Assembly (NCBI GenBank): GCA_030916785.1
Contig: JAUPVY010000016.1
Coordinates: 1-9,991 of the forward strand
Reading direction: 5' to 3'
DNA from: Patescibacteria group bacterium
GTDB lineage: Bacteria; Patescibacteriota; Minisyncoccia; Phycocordibacterales; DATDWN01
DNA: 9,991 nucleotides
Of this stretch, positions 1 through 6,131 are shown piece by piece. Each line of letters begins with the position of its first letter. Position 1 is the first letter of the stretch. The translations under genes were made by a program, and so were the position numbers. The notes under the pieces were generated by a model. That model worked only from the letters and a program-made list of their open reading frames with translations, was not told the origin of the DNA and searched no databases.

Positions 1-1112
1 TCGTATGTGATTGTCGGCATTGTCACAACAAGCTCTAGATTAAACTCTCTGTGAAGTCTCTCCGAAATAATCTCAAGGTGAAGCATACCAAGGAACCCAC
101 ACCGGAAGCCCCTACCAAGTGCTCCAGAAGATTCCTCTTCGTATGTATACGATGAGTCGGAAAGTTTTAGTTTTCCCAAAGATTGTTTAAGTAAAACAAA
201 ATCATCCTGACTTTCTGGATAAATAGAAGCCCACACAACAGGCCGAGGCAACATATAGCCGTGAAGCGGTGGGAGCATGTCCCCCTGCACAGCCACTGTA
301 TCTCCCACCGAGGCGATACCCGGTTGTTTTATTCCCGTCACTATGTAACCGATCTCCCCTGCTGACAAAACATCAACAGGTTTTTCGTCTGGAGAAAATA
401 TACCAACTTCTATCGAATTAAAAGTTTCTTTGGCAATTTTAAAAACAAGAGGTGTGTTTCTTCTGACTTCCCCACTGAAACACCGAATAAAAACAATAAC
501 CCCACGATGAGTTGAATATTTAAAATCAAAAATCAAAGACTGAAAATTATTTGTCTCACTCTGTTCCGGTGCTGGAATCTTTTTTATTACTTCTTGGAGC
601 AGGCTTTCAACACCTTCTCCGGTCTTACCAGAGACTTCCAAAATATCCTCTTCCCTACAATCAAGAAGCTTCATTACCTCTTCTTTTACATCACTGACTC
701 TAGCCAAAGGAGAATCAATTTTAGAAAGCACGGGTATTATTTTAAGTCCCGCTTCACGAGCCATGTTTAGAGTAGTCAAGGTTTGAGCCTGAACACCTTG
801 AGTAGAGTCAACCAAAAGAATAGAACCCTCAACTGCCTTTAGTGCTCGAGACACCTCATAGTAGAAATCGATGTGCCCCGGAGTATCAATCAAATTCAGA
901 ATGTATGACTTTCCACCATGATTGTAGTTCATGCGGACAGGTTGCATCTTTATTGTAATCCCCCGTTCACGTTCAAGTTCCATAGAATCCAGAACTTGGT
1001 CCTGCATTTTTCTTTTTTCTATAGTACCCGTTATCTCAAGCATTCTGTCGGCCAAGGTCGATTTACCGTGATCTATGTGGGCAATAATACTGAAATTTCT
1101 AATATTCTGCAT
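1..1112 (-). CDS. lepA: Elongation factor 4 (LepA), N-terminal 370 codons; 3' end beyond left edge
   Basis: LepA/EF4 is a ribosome-associated translational GTPase that acts on elongating or assembling ribosomes. The minus-strand frame stays open from ATG 1112-1110 to the window edge. It shows the G1 loop AHIDHGKST (residues 11-19), switch I RERGITIK (48-55), G3 DTPGH (76-80) followed by DFYYEVSRAL, and the LepA-specific ALGRGFRCGFLGMLHLEII in domain III just before the edge. LepA is usually about 600 residues, so roughly 60% is present. G4 reads SKID (130-133) instead of NKID, and G5 reads SGK (161-163) instead of SAK. MQNIRNF matches common LepA N-termini. An in-frame ATG three codons upstream (1121-1119) is an alternative start, and neither start has a clear Shine-Dalgarno. 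It lies 39 bp downstream of murJ and is probably co-transcribed. The identification is firm; the start is less so. Confidence 0.96.
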   Translation of the reverse strand, partial: MQNIRNFSIIAHIDHGKSTLADRMLEITGTIEKRKMQDQVLDSMELERERGITIKMQPVRMNYNHGGKSYILNLIDTPGHIDFYYEVSRALKAVEGSILLVDSTQGVQAQTLTTLNMAREAGLKIIPVLSKIDSPLARVSDVKEEVMKLLDCREEDILEVSGKTGEGVESLLQEVIKKIPAPEQSETNNFQSLIFDFKYSTHRGVIVFIRCFSGEVRRNTPLVFKIAKETFNSIEVGIFSPDEKPVDVLSAGEIGYIVTGIKQPGIASVGDTVAVQGDMLPPLHGYMLPRPVVWASIYPESQDDFVLLKQSLGKLKLSDSSYTYEEESSGALGRGFRCGFLGMLHLEIISERLHREFNLELVVTMPTITY

Positions 1113-1151
1113 AGGATACATTAAAGCATGAAAAGCTAGACTAAACCACCG

Positions 1152-2831
1152 TTAGTTCAGTTCTGGGTCTGGCACGATAACTTTGGCCCCCCAAATTCTC
1201 TTGTGTAGAGTGCCCCAAACCTCCTGTAATTCTTTGTTTTTTAACAAAATCAAAGTTATGACAGCAGAGATGATGCCTATAATTCCAGAAGAAAAACCCT
1301 GCATAAAAATACCAACCAAAGTATTAATATCAAAAACAGAATCAAAAACTGCCAAAAAGCTATAAGTGACAAAACCCATAATGACCGAGGCACTGAAAAC
1401 ATCAAAGAATGTACGAGAGACACACGAAGAAAAAGTTTTAAATTGGCGACTGAAAGCGAACCAGTAAATAACTAGATTTATTATTGATCCCAAAGTAAAT
1501 CCTAGGGGCAACATAAGCACCACAGTCCCGGGAGTATCAGACACTTTCAATATTGATTCAATAAAGTTTCTGAAAAACAAACTCGCCTCAAAAAGTTTTA
1601 CTAGACCGAAACTGCTTAAAACAATAAACCCAGCAGACAAAAGATTCATAACAAGAGGAGTTTTTGTTTTTCCTTGGGCATAGTACGAACGAACAAAAAG
1701 AGTAACTAGATTTTGGGCCAGAAGAGAAAAAACAAAAAGAGCGAGCGCTGCAGCAGTCAGTCTTGTATCATCCCAGTTAAACTCCCCCGCACCGAGTACG
1801 GTACGTACAATCTGGGCACGCAAAACTATAAACAGGACTGAAACTGGTATAGACCAGAATATTATATGTCTCGTAGAGGTAACTATCTGTTTCAAAAACT
1901 CCTCGTGATGACCTCCAGAAAAAAGCCGAGTCAAAGTTGGAAAGGCAGCCAGAGAGTAGCTCACACCAATAATACTAAAAGGTACTGATTGCAAGTTAAG
2001 AGAGAAATTAAAAATTGAAATAGAACCCGTAACAAAGAAAGATGCGAAGGAAATCAGAAATAATTTTGCAATTTCGTTTGAAGAAACAGTAATAGTTCTT
2101 GGTATAGACGTATAGATTATTTTTTTTATAAACTCAAAGCTTATTTTCAAACGAAATTTTGGCAACATTTTCTGACTGGCAATAAACGGCACCTGAATAG
2201 CAAAATGAAAGAATGCCCCCATCACAACCCCAAACCCTAGCCCCGAAACACCGAACACTGGATACAAGAAAACTATACCCAGGATTATGCCAATGTTGTA
2301 GACAACGGGAGATATGGCATACATGAAAAACCTCCTATGAACCTGTGTGATACTTGCCAGCAAATTGGAAAAACCCAAGAAAACTGGAGACAAAAGAAGT
2401 ATTCTGGTTAGTTTTATTAATTCAGGAAAAGACTCAGAGTTTTTGAATGCAGGAAAAAATAGAGACATTAAGTAGGGCGCAGCAAAAAATGCAATGACCC
2501 CAGCGACAAACATAAAACCAAAGAAAAAAGTAAAAACCGAATCTATAAACTCCTTTGCTTCCTCCTCCCCTTTTTCAAAACGCTCAATAAGAAATGGGAT
2601 GAGTACTGATATAGAAACCAATGAAGCAATGGTTACAAAAAGTAAATCTGGAATTCTGAAAGCAGAGTAGTAAAGATCAAGGGTGTCCCCCGCTCCAAAC
2701 CGACTAGCTAAAATCCTATCTCTAAAAAGAGCTAGGACCTGAGAACATATCGCGAAAAAACCCAAAAGATAAGCGGCCTGGTGAAGGCCGGATATCTCTC
2801 TGTTCAATATGTTCAAGAAACTTTTAACCAT
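1152..2831 (-). CDS. murJ: MurJ/MviN-family lipid-linked oligosaccharide flippase
   Basis: This 559-residue polytopic membrane protein belongs to the MVF branch of MOP flippases. The branch's best-known member, MurJ, flips lipid II across the inner membrane for peptidoglycan synthesis. The N-terminus carries the family pattern: residues 31-43 QVLALFRDRILAS, then RFGAGDTLDLYYSAFRIPDLL, aligning with E. coli SRVLGFARDAIVARIFGAG...AFKLPNLL. Hydrophobic segments run through the whole protein, as expected for about 14 helices, and the length is slightly above the usual 510-540. By hand alignment, the E. coli functional arginines R18, R52 and R270 correspond here to Q31, F65 and an Asn in FNFSLNLQSVP; only R24 (here R37) is clearly kept. 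The substrate is therefore less certain than the family. The gene starts 4 bp after the polymerase-like gene, with a possible AAGGA ribosome binding site inside that gene's end. It could instead serve another lipid-linked polymer. Confidence 0.88.
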   Translation of the reverse strand: MVKSFLNILNREISGLHQAAYLLGFFAICSQVLALFRDRILASRFGAGDTLDLYYSAFRIPDLLFVTIASLVSISVLIPFLIERFEKGEEEAKEFIDSVFTFFFGFMFVAGVIAFFAAPYLMSLFFPAFKNSESFPELIKLTRILLLSPVFLGFSNLLASITQVHRRFFMYAISPVVYNIGIILGIVFLYPVFGVSGLGFGVVMGAFFHFAIQVPFIASQKMLPKFRLKISFEFIKKIIYTSIPRTITVSSNEIAKLFLISFASFFVTGSISIFNFSLNLQSVPFSIIGVSYSLAAFPTLTRLFSGGHHEEFLKQIVTSTRHIIFWSIPVSVLFIVLRAQIVRTVLGAGEFNWDDTRLTAAALALFVFSLLAQNLVTLFVRSYYAQGKTKTPLVMNLLSAGFIVLSSFGLVKLFEASLFFRNFIESILKVSDTPGTVVLMLPLGFTLGSIINLVIYWFAFSRQFKTFSSCVSRTFFDVFSASVIMGFVTYSFLAVFDSVFDINTLVGIFMQGFSSGIIGIISAVITLILLKNKELQEVWGTLHKRIWGAKVIVPDPELN

Positions 2832-2835
2832 TTTG

Positions 2836-5232
2836 TTAGTTTTCCTTCACTGGCAACTTAGTGGATTTTTCTCCTGCTACAGCCTCTGGATCAGTGAAAA
2901 TGGACTTGCCGGCCTTTAGGTCTACCAGGATAGTGTCTACTTCTTTGTTATCCGGGTTAGTCTTTTTTAATTGCTCAAACTCTGCTATTGCCTTTTCGTG
3001 CTCTCCAACCCTTTCATAAGACAAACCTAAGAAATATTTAGCATTTGCATAATCAGGTGTAACTTCCAAAGCCTTACGCAAATCTGTCACTGCACCCTTG
3101 AAATCTGCTGAGTAATATTTCAACAAGCCCAATTGAAAGAATGCGCCAGAATTTGTTGGGTCAATAATCGTCACTGCAGTTACTGATTCGATAGCACCTT
3201 TTATGTTTCTAGCTTCTACTTCTATTTGTGACAATAAGAAATACGCGTCTATATAATTTCTCTTTAACTGTATTGCTTGCAATGCGTAATTTCTAGCCTG
3301 ATTTAAATCTTTCTTTGTAATAGCTAATCTAGAGTGCAAGATAAATATTCCTGGGTTTTTTGGGTTATGACGAAGAGCTTCGTTATAAGCAACCTGTGCA
3401 CTTTCATACGCGCCTTCTACCTTAAGCTCAGGAAGAGAAACTGTTTCGTATACCCGTCCCAACGCTATCCAGTTTAAATAATTGTTTGGATCCACATCTT
3501 TTGCAGCAGCACCTGCTTTTATTGCACTAGTTAGTGTGTCACTGAATTGTTTTTGTATATCTGCAGTTTTTACTTTTTTAGGGTCTTGAGATAAAACTTG
3601 ATTTAATTTTATAATCTGAATTTCAGAAAGAGCTCTGTAATAAACATCATTTGGAACTGCGGCGATTGCTTTTGCCATATATTGTTCTGACAAGGCTATG
3701 TCACCTGTGGTATTTAGCGCATATGAGCTCTTTTGGAAATACCATAGAGACTGTGAGTTTTTTATAAGGCCATACCCAAGTGAAACACTTGCAAGAAAAA
3801 AACCAACCAAAATAAGTGAGAAAACAAAACCTGTTCTAGGATTATGAGAAAATGCTTTGGTTTCCACTCTGACTATATCCGCCAAATATACCGAGGCAAA
3901 AAATAAACCGGTAAAGAATAGTGTCAAAATAAATATTGTCGTACTTGGCATATAGACAAAAGCCATAATCCAAAGATACAAAGAAACAAAGAAAGATGAG
4001 GTCAATAAATACTTAACAAAGTCGTCCTCCATTCTTATAAAGATAGATTTCAACCCTAAATAAACATAGAAGCCCAAGAATAGTAGCCAAGACAAAATAC
4101 CGAAGAAACCAGTTGTTACTGCAAATGTTGGAATCAAACCAATTCCGTTTGCAAAATCAGTGTTCCAAAAAATAGTAGAGACAACATCATCTGGTTTCCA
4201 GGTCTGCCATTGTGTAGTAAAGGTATTTGGACCAGAACCAAAAAGTGGCCTGTCTTTCATGGTGTTCTGTGCGATGTCGAGTGTTACTCCTAAAGTTGGT
4301 CTAACCTCTATGTTTGCAACATTGAATTTGTTTGAAAGATAAGCACCTGCTGTACTACCCCAAATAACAAAAAATAAAGAAACAATAAAAACAACACTCG
4401 TATAAACTGGGATTCTAGACAGTCTATTTTTTAGAGAAACTCCTTGAGGTTCACCGATAAAATAATTTGGTTGAGAATTGAACAAGCTATACAAAATAAA
4501 AAGAAAAGATGTCACCGCAACAATCATCCAAATAACTCCAAAGTTAACCAGAGTCAAAAAGAAAAGAGAAAACAATAGAGCAACAGAAAGAAGAATTTTC
4601 ATCATTTTACTTACTCTTACCATTTCATAAGTCAGAAGAGAAAGAATAGTTGCTATGCCAAAAAATATACCGACATTATTCCAACTACCAACCATAGAGG
4701 AAGTGAGATTGGTGAATATACCAAAAGACAAAACATCTGCCCCAAAAATTACCCTCAACAACAAAAACAAAGAGAGCAAAATAGCAGAAACTACAAAGGC
4801 AAAGTATGAATAAAAAATTCTGGTTTTAGTTTTAAACAATAAAGAAATTAGCAGTAGATAAACAAAGCCTAGAATCATAAAACCAACCGTATTGATATCA
4901 AAAGTATATCCAAAAAAAGACATTCTAGAAAAACCGTTAGCTACTCCAGCCAGCGTATAAACAATTGGCACCAGAGCAGTAAAACCTAAGACATATTTTG
5001 CAGGTTTTGGCAGGCCTATTTCTCCGAAGTACAGAGCAGATATTATATATGCCAAAAAAGCCAAAATAACACCGAAGGCAAACAACAAACTTGTGCCAAA
5101 CTGGGTGGATATAAAAGATACCGGAACAAAAAATATTGGTGCTAAAAAAGTCACAGCCAATAAAATACTGAATGATATTTTATCTAAAAATACCTTGTTT
5201 TTTTGGGTTTTTAATACATTTTGTTCGTACAT
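2836..5232 (-). CDS. O-antigen ligase/polymerase-like (Wzy/WaaL-type) membrane protein with C-terminal TPRs
   Basis: This 798-residue protein has two parts. Residues about 15-485 form a multi-pass membrane domain with roughly a dozen hydrophobic segments. A large hydrophilic loop around 300-360 contains DRPLFGSGPNTF (327-338), which fits the PLxGxGxxxF signature of Wzy_C/O-antigen ligase proteins. These enzymes join or transfer glycans carried on undecaprenyl-type lipids outside the membrane. The second part, about 495-770, is a run of TPR-like repeats, clearest in AFFQLGLLKYYSADFKGAVTDLRKAL (split 698-723) and AKYFLGLSYERVGEHEKAIAEF (731-752). TPRs usually bind protein partners. A hydrophobic segment near 466-488 separates the two parts. 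It is probably the first gene of the operon, with a near-consensus promoter about 35 bp upstream and a flippase gene downstream. That context supports a role in cell-surface polymer assembly; the substrate is unknown. No clear Shine-Dalgarno precedes ATG 5232-5230. Confidence 0.82.
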   Translation of the reverse strand: MYEQNVLKTQKNKVFLDKISFSILLAVTFLAPIFFVPVSFISTQFGTSLLFAFGVILAFLAYIISALYFGEIGLPKPAKYVLGFTALVPIVYTLAGVANGFSRMSFFGYTFDINTVGFMILGFVYLLLISLLFKTKTRIFYSYFAFVVSAILLSLFLLLRVIFGADVLSFGIFTNLTSSMVGSWNNVGIFFGIATILSLLTYEMVRVSKMMKILLSVALLFSLFFLTLVNFGVIWMIVAVTSFLFILYSLFNSQPNYFIGEPQGVSLKNRLSRIPVYTSVVFIVSLFFVIWGSTAGAYLSNKFNVANIEVRPTLGVTLDIAQNTMKDRPLFGSGPNTFTTQWQTWKPDDVVSTIFWNTDFANGIGLIPTFAVTTGFFGILSWLLFLGFYVYLGLKSIFIRMEDDFVKYLLTSSFFVSLYLWIMAFVYMPSTTIFILTLFFTGLFFASVYLADIVRVETKAFSHNPRTGFVFSLILVGFFLASVSLGYGLIKNSQSLWYFQKSSYALNTTGDIALSEQYMAKAIAAVPNDVYYRALSEIQIIKLNQVLSQDPKKVKTADIQKQFSDTLTSAIKAGAAAKDVDPNNYLNWIALGRVYETVSLPELKVEGAYESAQVAYNEALRHNPKNPGIFILHSRLAITKKDLNQARNYALQAIQLKRNYIDAYFLLSQIEVEARNIKGAIESVTAVTIIDPTNSGAFFQLGLLKYYSADFKGAVTDLRKALEVTPDYANAKYFLGLSYERVGEHEKAIAEFEQLKKTNPDNKEVDTILVDLKAGKSIFTDPEAVAGEKSTKLPVKEN
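2843..2847 (-). promoter_or_regulatory. Possible ribosome binding site of murJ
   Basis: The minus strand reads AAGGA 11 nt before the murJ ATG (2831-2829), inside the last codons of the upstream gene. It supports this start and translational linkage of the two genes. The spacing is slightly long, so the call is weak. Confidence 0.4.
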
Positions 5233-5265
5233 GTTCTTGTGTTAATAATTAATTTTATATACTTA

Positions 5266-5294
5266 ATTATATACGAACACGCACTCTGTTTCAA
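5266..5294 (-). promoter_or_regulatory. Sigma-70-type promoter of the polymerase-murJ-lepA operon
   Basis: On the minus strand, TTGAAA (5294-5289) and TATAAT (5271-5266) are separated by exactly 17 nt: 5 of 6 and 6 of 6 matches to consensus. Transcription would begin near 5259, giving a leader of about 27 nt before the ATG at 5232. It is back-to-back with the rnpB promoter, about 50 bp away. Confidence 0.75.
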
Positions 5295-5343
5295 TGCAGA
5301 ATTTGTTGTGGACAAAGGATTATTTTGTAATTTTATATGTATG

Positions 5344-5372
5344 TTGAATAAAATTTGATTTTATGGTATAAT
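5344..5372 (+). promoter_or_regulatory. Promoter of rnpB
   Basis: TTGAAT (5344-5349), a 17-nt spacer, and TATAAT (5367-5372) preceded by TGG form an extended -10. The predicted start, G5379, is the first base of helix P1 of the RNase P RNA. Promoter and RNA model therefore agree on the 5' end independently. Confidence 0.85.
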
Positions 5373-5407
5373 GGTAAAGTTATGTTGGATAGGTGCCCCG
5401 TGAGATA

Positions 5408-5661
5408 AATGTAAATTATGTACTATGTATATATTTTAAAAAATCCTAAGCAGTTTTATACAGGCTATACAACTGACTTACGAAGAAGACTTAAAGAACA
5501 TGTATCAAACCGTTCCTTAAGTACTAAGAATAAAGGTCCTTGGAAACTTGTTTACTACGAAGCTTGTACAAGTTCAACAGATGCCATTATTCGAGAAAAA
5601 TATCTAAAAACTGCTTGGGGTAAAAGATATATAAAGAGCAGAATAAAACATAGTTTATAAC
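5408..5661 (+). mobile_element. Putative intervening-sequence-like insertion in rnpB L3 carrying a nuclease gene
   Basis: A 254-bp segment sits exactly between the two arms of the perfect proximal P3 helix. It consists almost entirely of one GIY-YIG reading frame, with short complementary ends (5410-5421 and 5648-5659). It has no group I or group II intron core and no transposase. The layout matches 23S rRNA intervening sequences: a hairpin-loop position, complementary ends and an internal ORF. Mobility is inferred from the nuclease family and the position; the exact boundaries cannot be fixed without an uninterrupted relative. Confidence 0.5.
5418..5660 (+). CDS. Single-domain GIY-YIG endonuclease-family protein encoded inside rnpB
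   Basis: This 80-residue protein is a complete minimal GIY-YIG nuclease domain of the small UPF0213/YhbQ-like type. Y3-V4-Y5 stands for GIY, and Y14-T15-G16 stands for YIG. DLRRRLKEH (20-28) supplies the conserved Arg and His. PWKLVYYE (41-48) is the usual mid-domain strand. REKYLK (59-64) supplies the metal-binding Glu60. The family cleaves DNA with one metal ion; members are known in homing endonucleases and repair enzymes. This one has no additional DNA-binding domain. All active-site positions are intact, so the reading frame is under selection or recently acquired. It is co-directional with rnpB and lies wholly in the P3 loop. The ATG (5418-5420) pairs with CAT (5649-5651), and TAA (5658-5660) lies at the helix's internal loop. 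There is no Shine-Dalgarno at normal spacing; the nearest, AGGTG 5391-5395, is 22 nt away and inside P2. Translation may therefore be poor or conditional. The DNA target is unknown. Confidence 0.9.
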   Translation: MYYVYILKNPKQFYTGYTTDLRRRLKEHVSNRSLSTKNKGPWKLVYYEACTSSTDAIIREKYLKTAWGKRYIKSRIKHSL

Positions 5662-6090
5662 TATCTCACGGGGAGGAAAGTCCGAACATCAAGCCAAGTT
5701 TTTTCTTGGCAAGAGTAGCGGGTAACGCCCGTCCGGAGCAATCCGAGAGGTGCGAGCAGAGACGCCCAAAGCGAAAGCCGAGGGACTCCCCTTGGGAGTA
5801 GTTCAGTGGCAACACTGAGTTGAAACGGCAAAATCCTTACTTTGATGCAAGGCCGTACTACGCATCTCACTGTCGTGAGATGCAGTTAAAAGTTTTAAAG
5901 TAACAAGTTGAAAGTGGGTGCATTTGTATTCACTTTTTACTTTGGGCTTTGACTTTACACTGCACCGAGCGAGAGTGAGGTGCGTCAGGGTGCCGCTTGA
6001 TCACTGTGGTAACACAAATGACAGATAAATACCTATCGCTTCACACTAAATTAGTGTGCGTACAGAATTCGGCTTATAGACATAACACAA

Positions 6091-6125
6091 ATGAAAAATC
6101 ACACCTAATACGTGTGATTTTTCAT
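6091..6125. terminator. Bidirectional intrinsic terminator between rnpB and the surface-protein gene
   Basis: A perfect 14-bp stem joins 6091-6104 (ATGAAAAATCACAC) and 6112-6125 around a 7-nt loop. On the plus strand a U-rich end (TTTTTCATTTT) follows, right after the rnpB 3' end. On the minus strand the same stem, with its own U-tract, comes 7 nt after the stop codon of the converging gene. The GC content of the stem is low. Confidence 0.8.
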
Positions 6126-6131
6126 TTTAGA

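Larger units (their letters stand above)
5396..5673 (+). repeat. P3 helix arms: 24-bp inverted repeat enclosing the GIY-YIG gene
   Basis: The left arm is 5396-5421 and the right arm 5648-5673. The proximal half is CCCCGTGAGATA (5396-5407) with TATCTCACGGGG (5662-5673): 12 Watson-Crick pairs. After a 2x2 internal loop (AA 5408-5409 opposite AC 5660-5661), the distal half is TGTAAATTATGT (5410-5421) with ACATAGTTTATA (5648-5659): 10 Watson-Crick and 2 G-U pairs. A two-part P3 with an internal loop is normal for type A RNase P RNA. The enclosed 226-nt terminal loop (5422-5647) is not. Confidence 0.88.
5379..6087 (+). ncRNA. rnpB: RNase P RNA interrupted in the P3 loop by a GIY-YIG gene
   Basis: This is the catalytic RNA of RNase P, which removes 5' leaders from pre-tRNAs. 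It was placed helix by helix. P1 is GTTATGT 5379-5385 with ACATAAC 6080-6086. P2 is 5388-5395 with 6030-6037. P3 is 5396-5407 with 5662-5673, a perfect 12 bp. CR I is GAGGAAAGTCC (5673-5683) and CR V is ACAGAATTCGGCTTA (6062-6076). Together they form P4 (5678-5686 with 6068-6075) with the universal bulged U at 5681. P5 is CATCAA 5687-5692 with TTGATG 5842-5847. P7 is 5714-5717 with 5838-5841. P8 is CGGGTAACGCCCG. P9 is CGGAGCAATCCG, with a GCAA loop. A CR II-like GTGCGAGCAGAGA follows. P13 is ACTCCC/GGGAGT. P14 is TCAGTG-GCAA-CACTGA. P18 is TGTG-GTAA-CACA (6005-6016), then CR IV-like AGATAAATA. A hairpin at 6042-6058 sits in the P19 position. Without the inserted gene and L3 the RNA is about 454 nt, against 377 in E. 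coli. The L15 region (about 5856-5990) is expanded. The 3' end is inferred from P1. Confidence 0.95.

Noticed and set aside
918..1124. 68-codon plus-strand frame
   Set aside because: Antisense to the start of lepA, whose G motifs are unmistakable.
5409..5414. ATG-TAA minimal start-stop just before the nuclease gene
   Set aside because: Could be a regulatory start-stop, but it is a 6-base word in AT-rich sequence inside the helix arm; chance is sufficient.
5379..5673. Group I or group II intron carrying a homing endonuclease
   Set aside because: The non-coding part of the insert is only about 11 nt, far too short for any intron core; the flanking inverted repeats are the P3 arms.
5396..5673. 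Inverted repeats as terminal repeats of an insertion sequence
   Set aside because: No transposase and no flanking target duplication; the proximal arms directly adjoin P2 and CR I, where P3 must be.
5661..5870. 69-codon minus-strand reading frame opposite rnpB
   Set aside because: It lies wholly antisense to the conserved RNase P core (CR I to P5); the protein has no recognisable domain.
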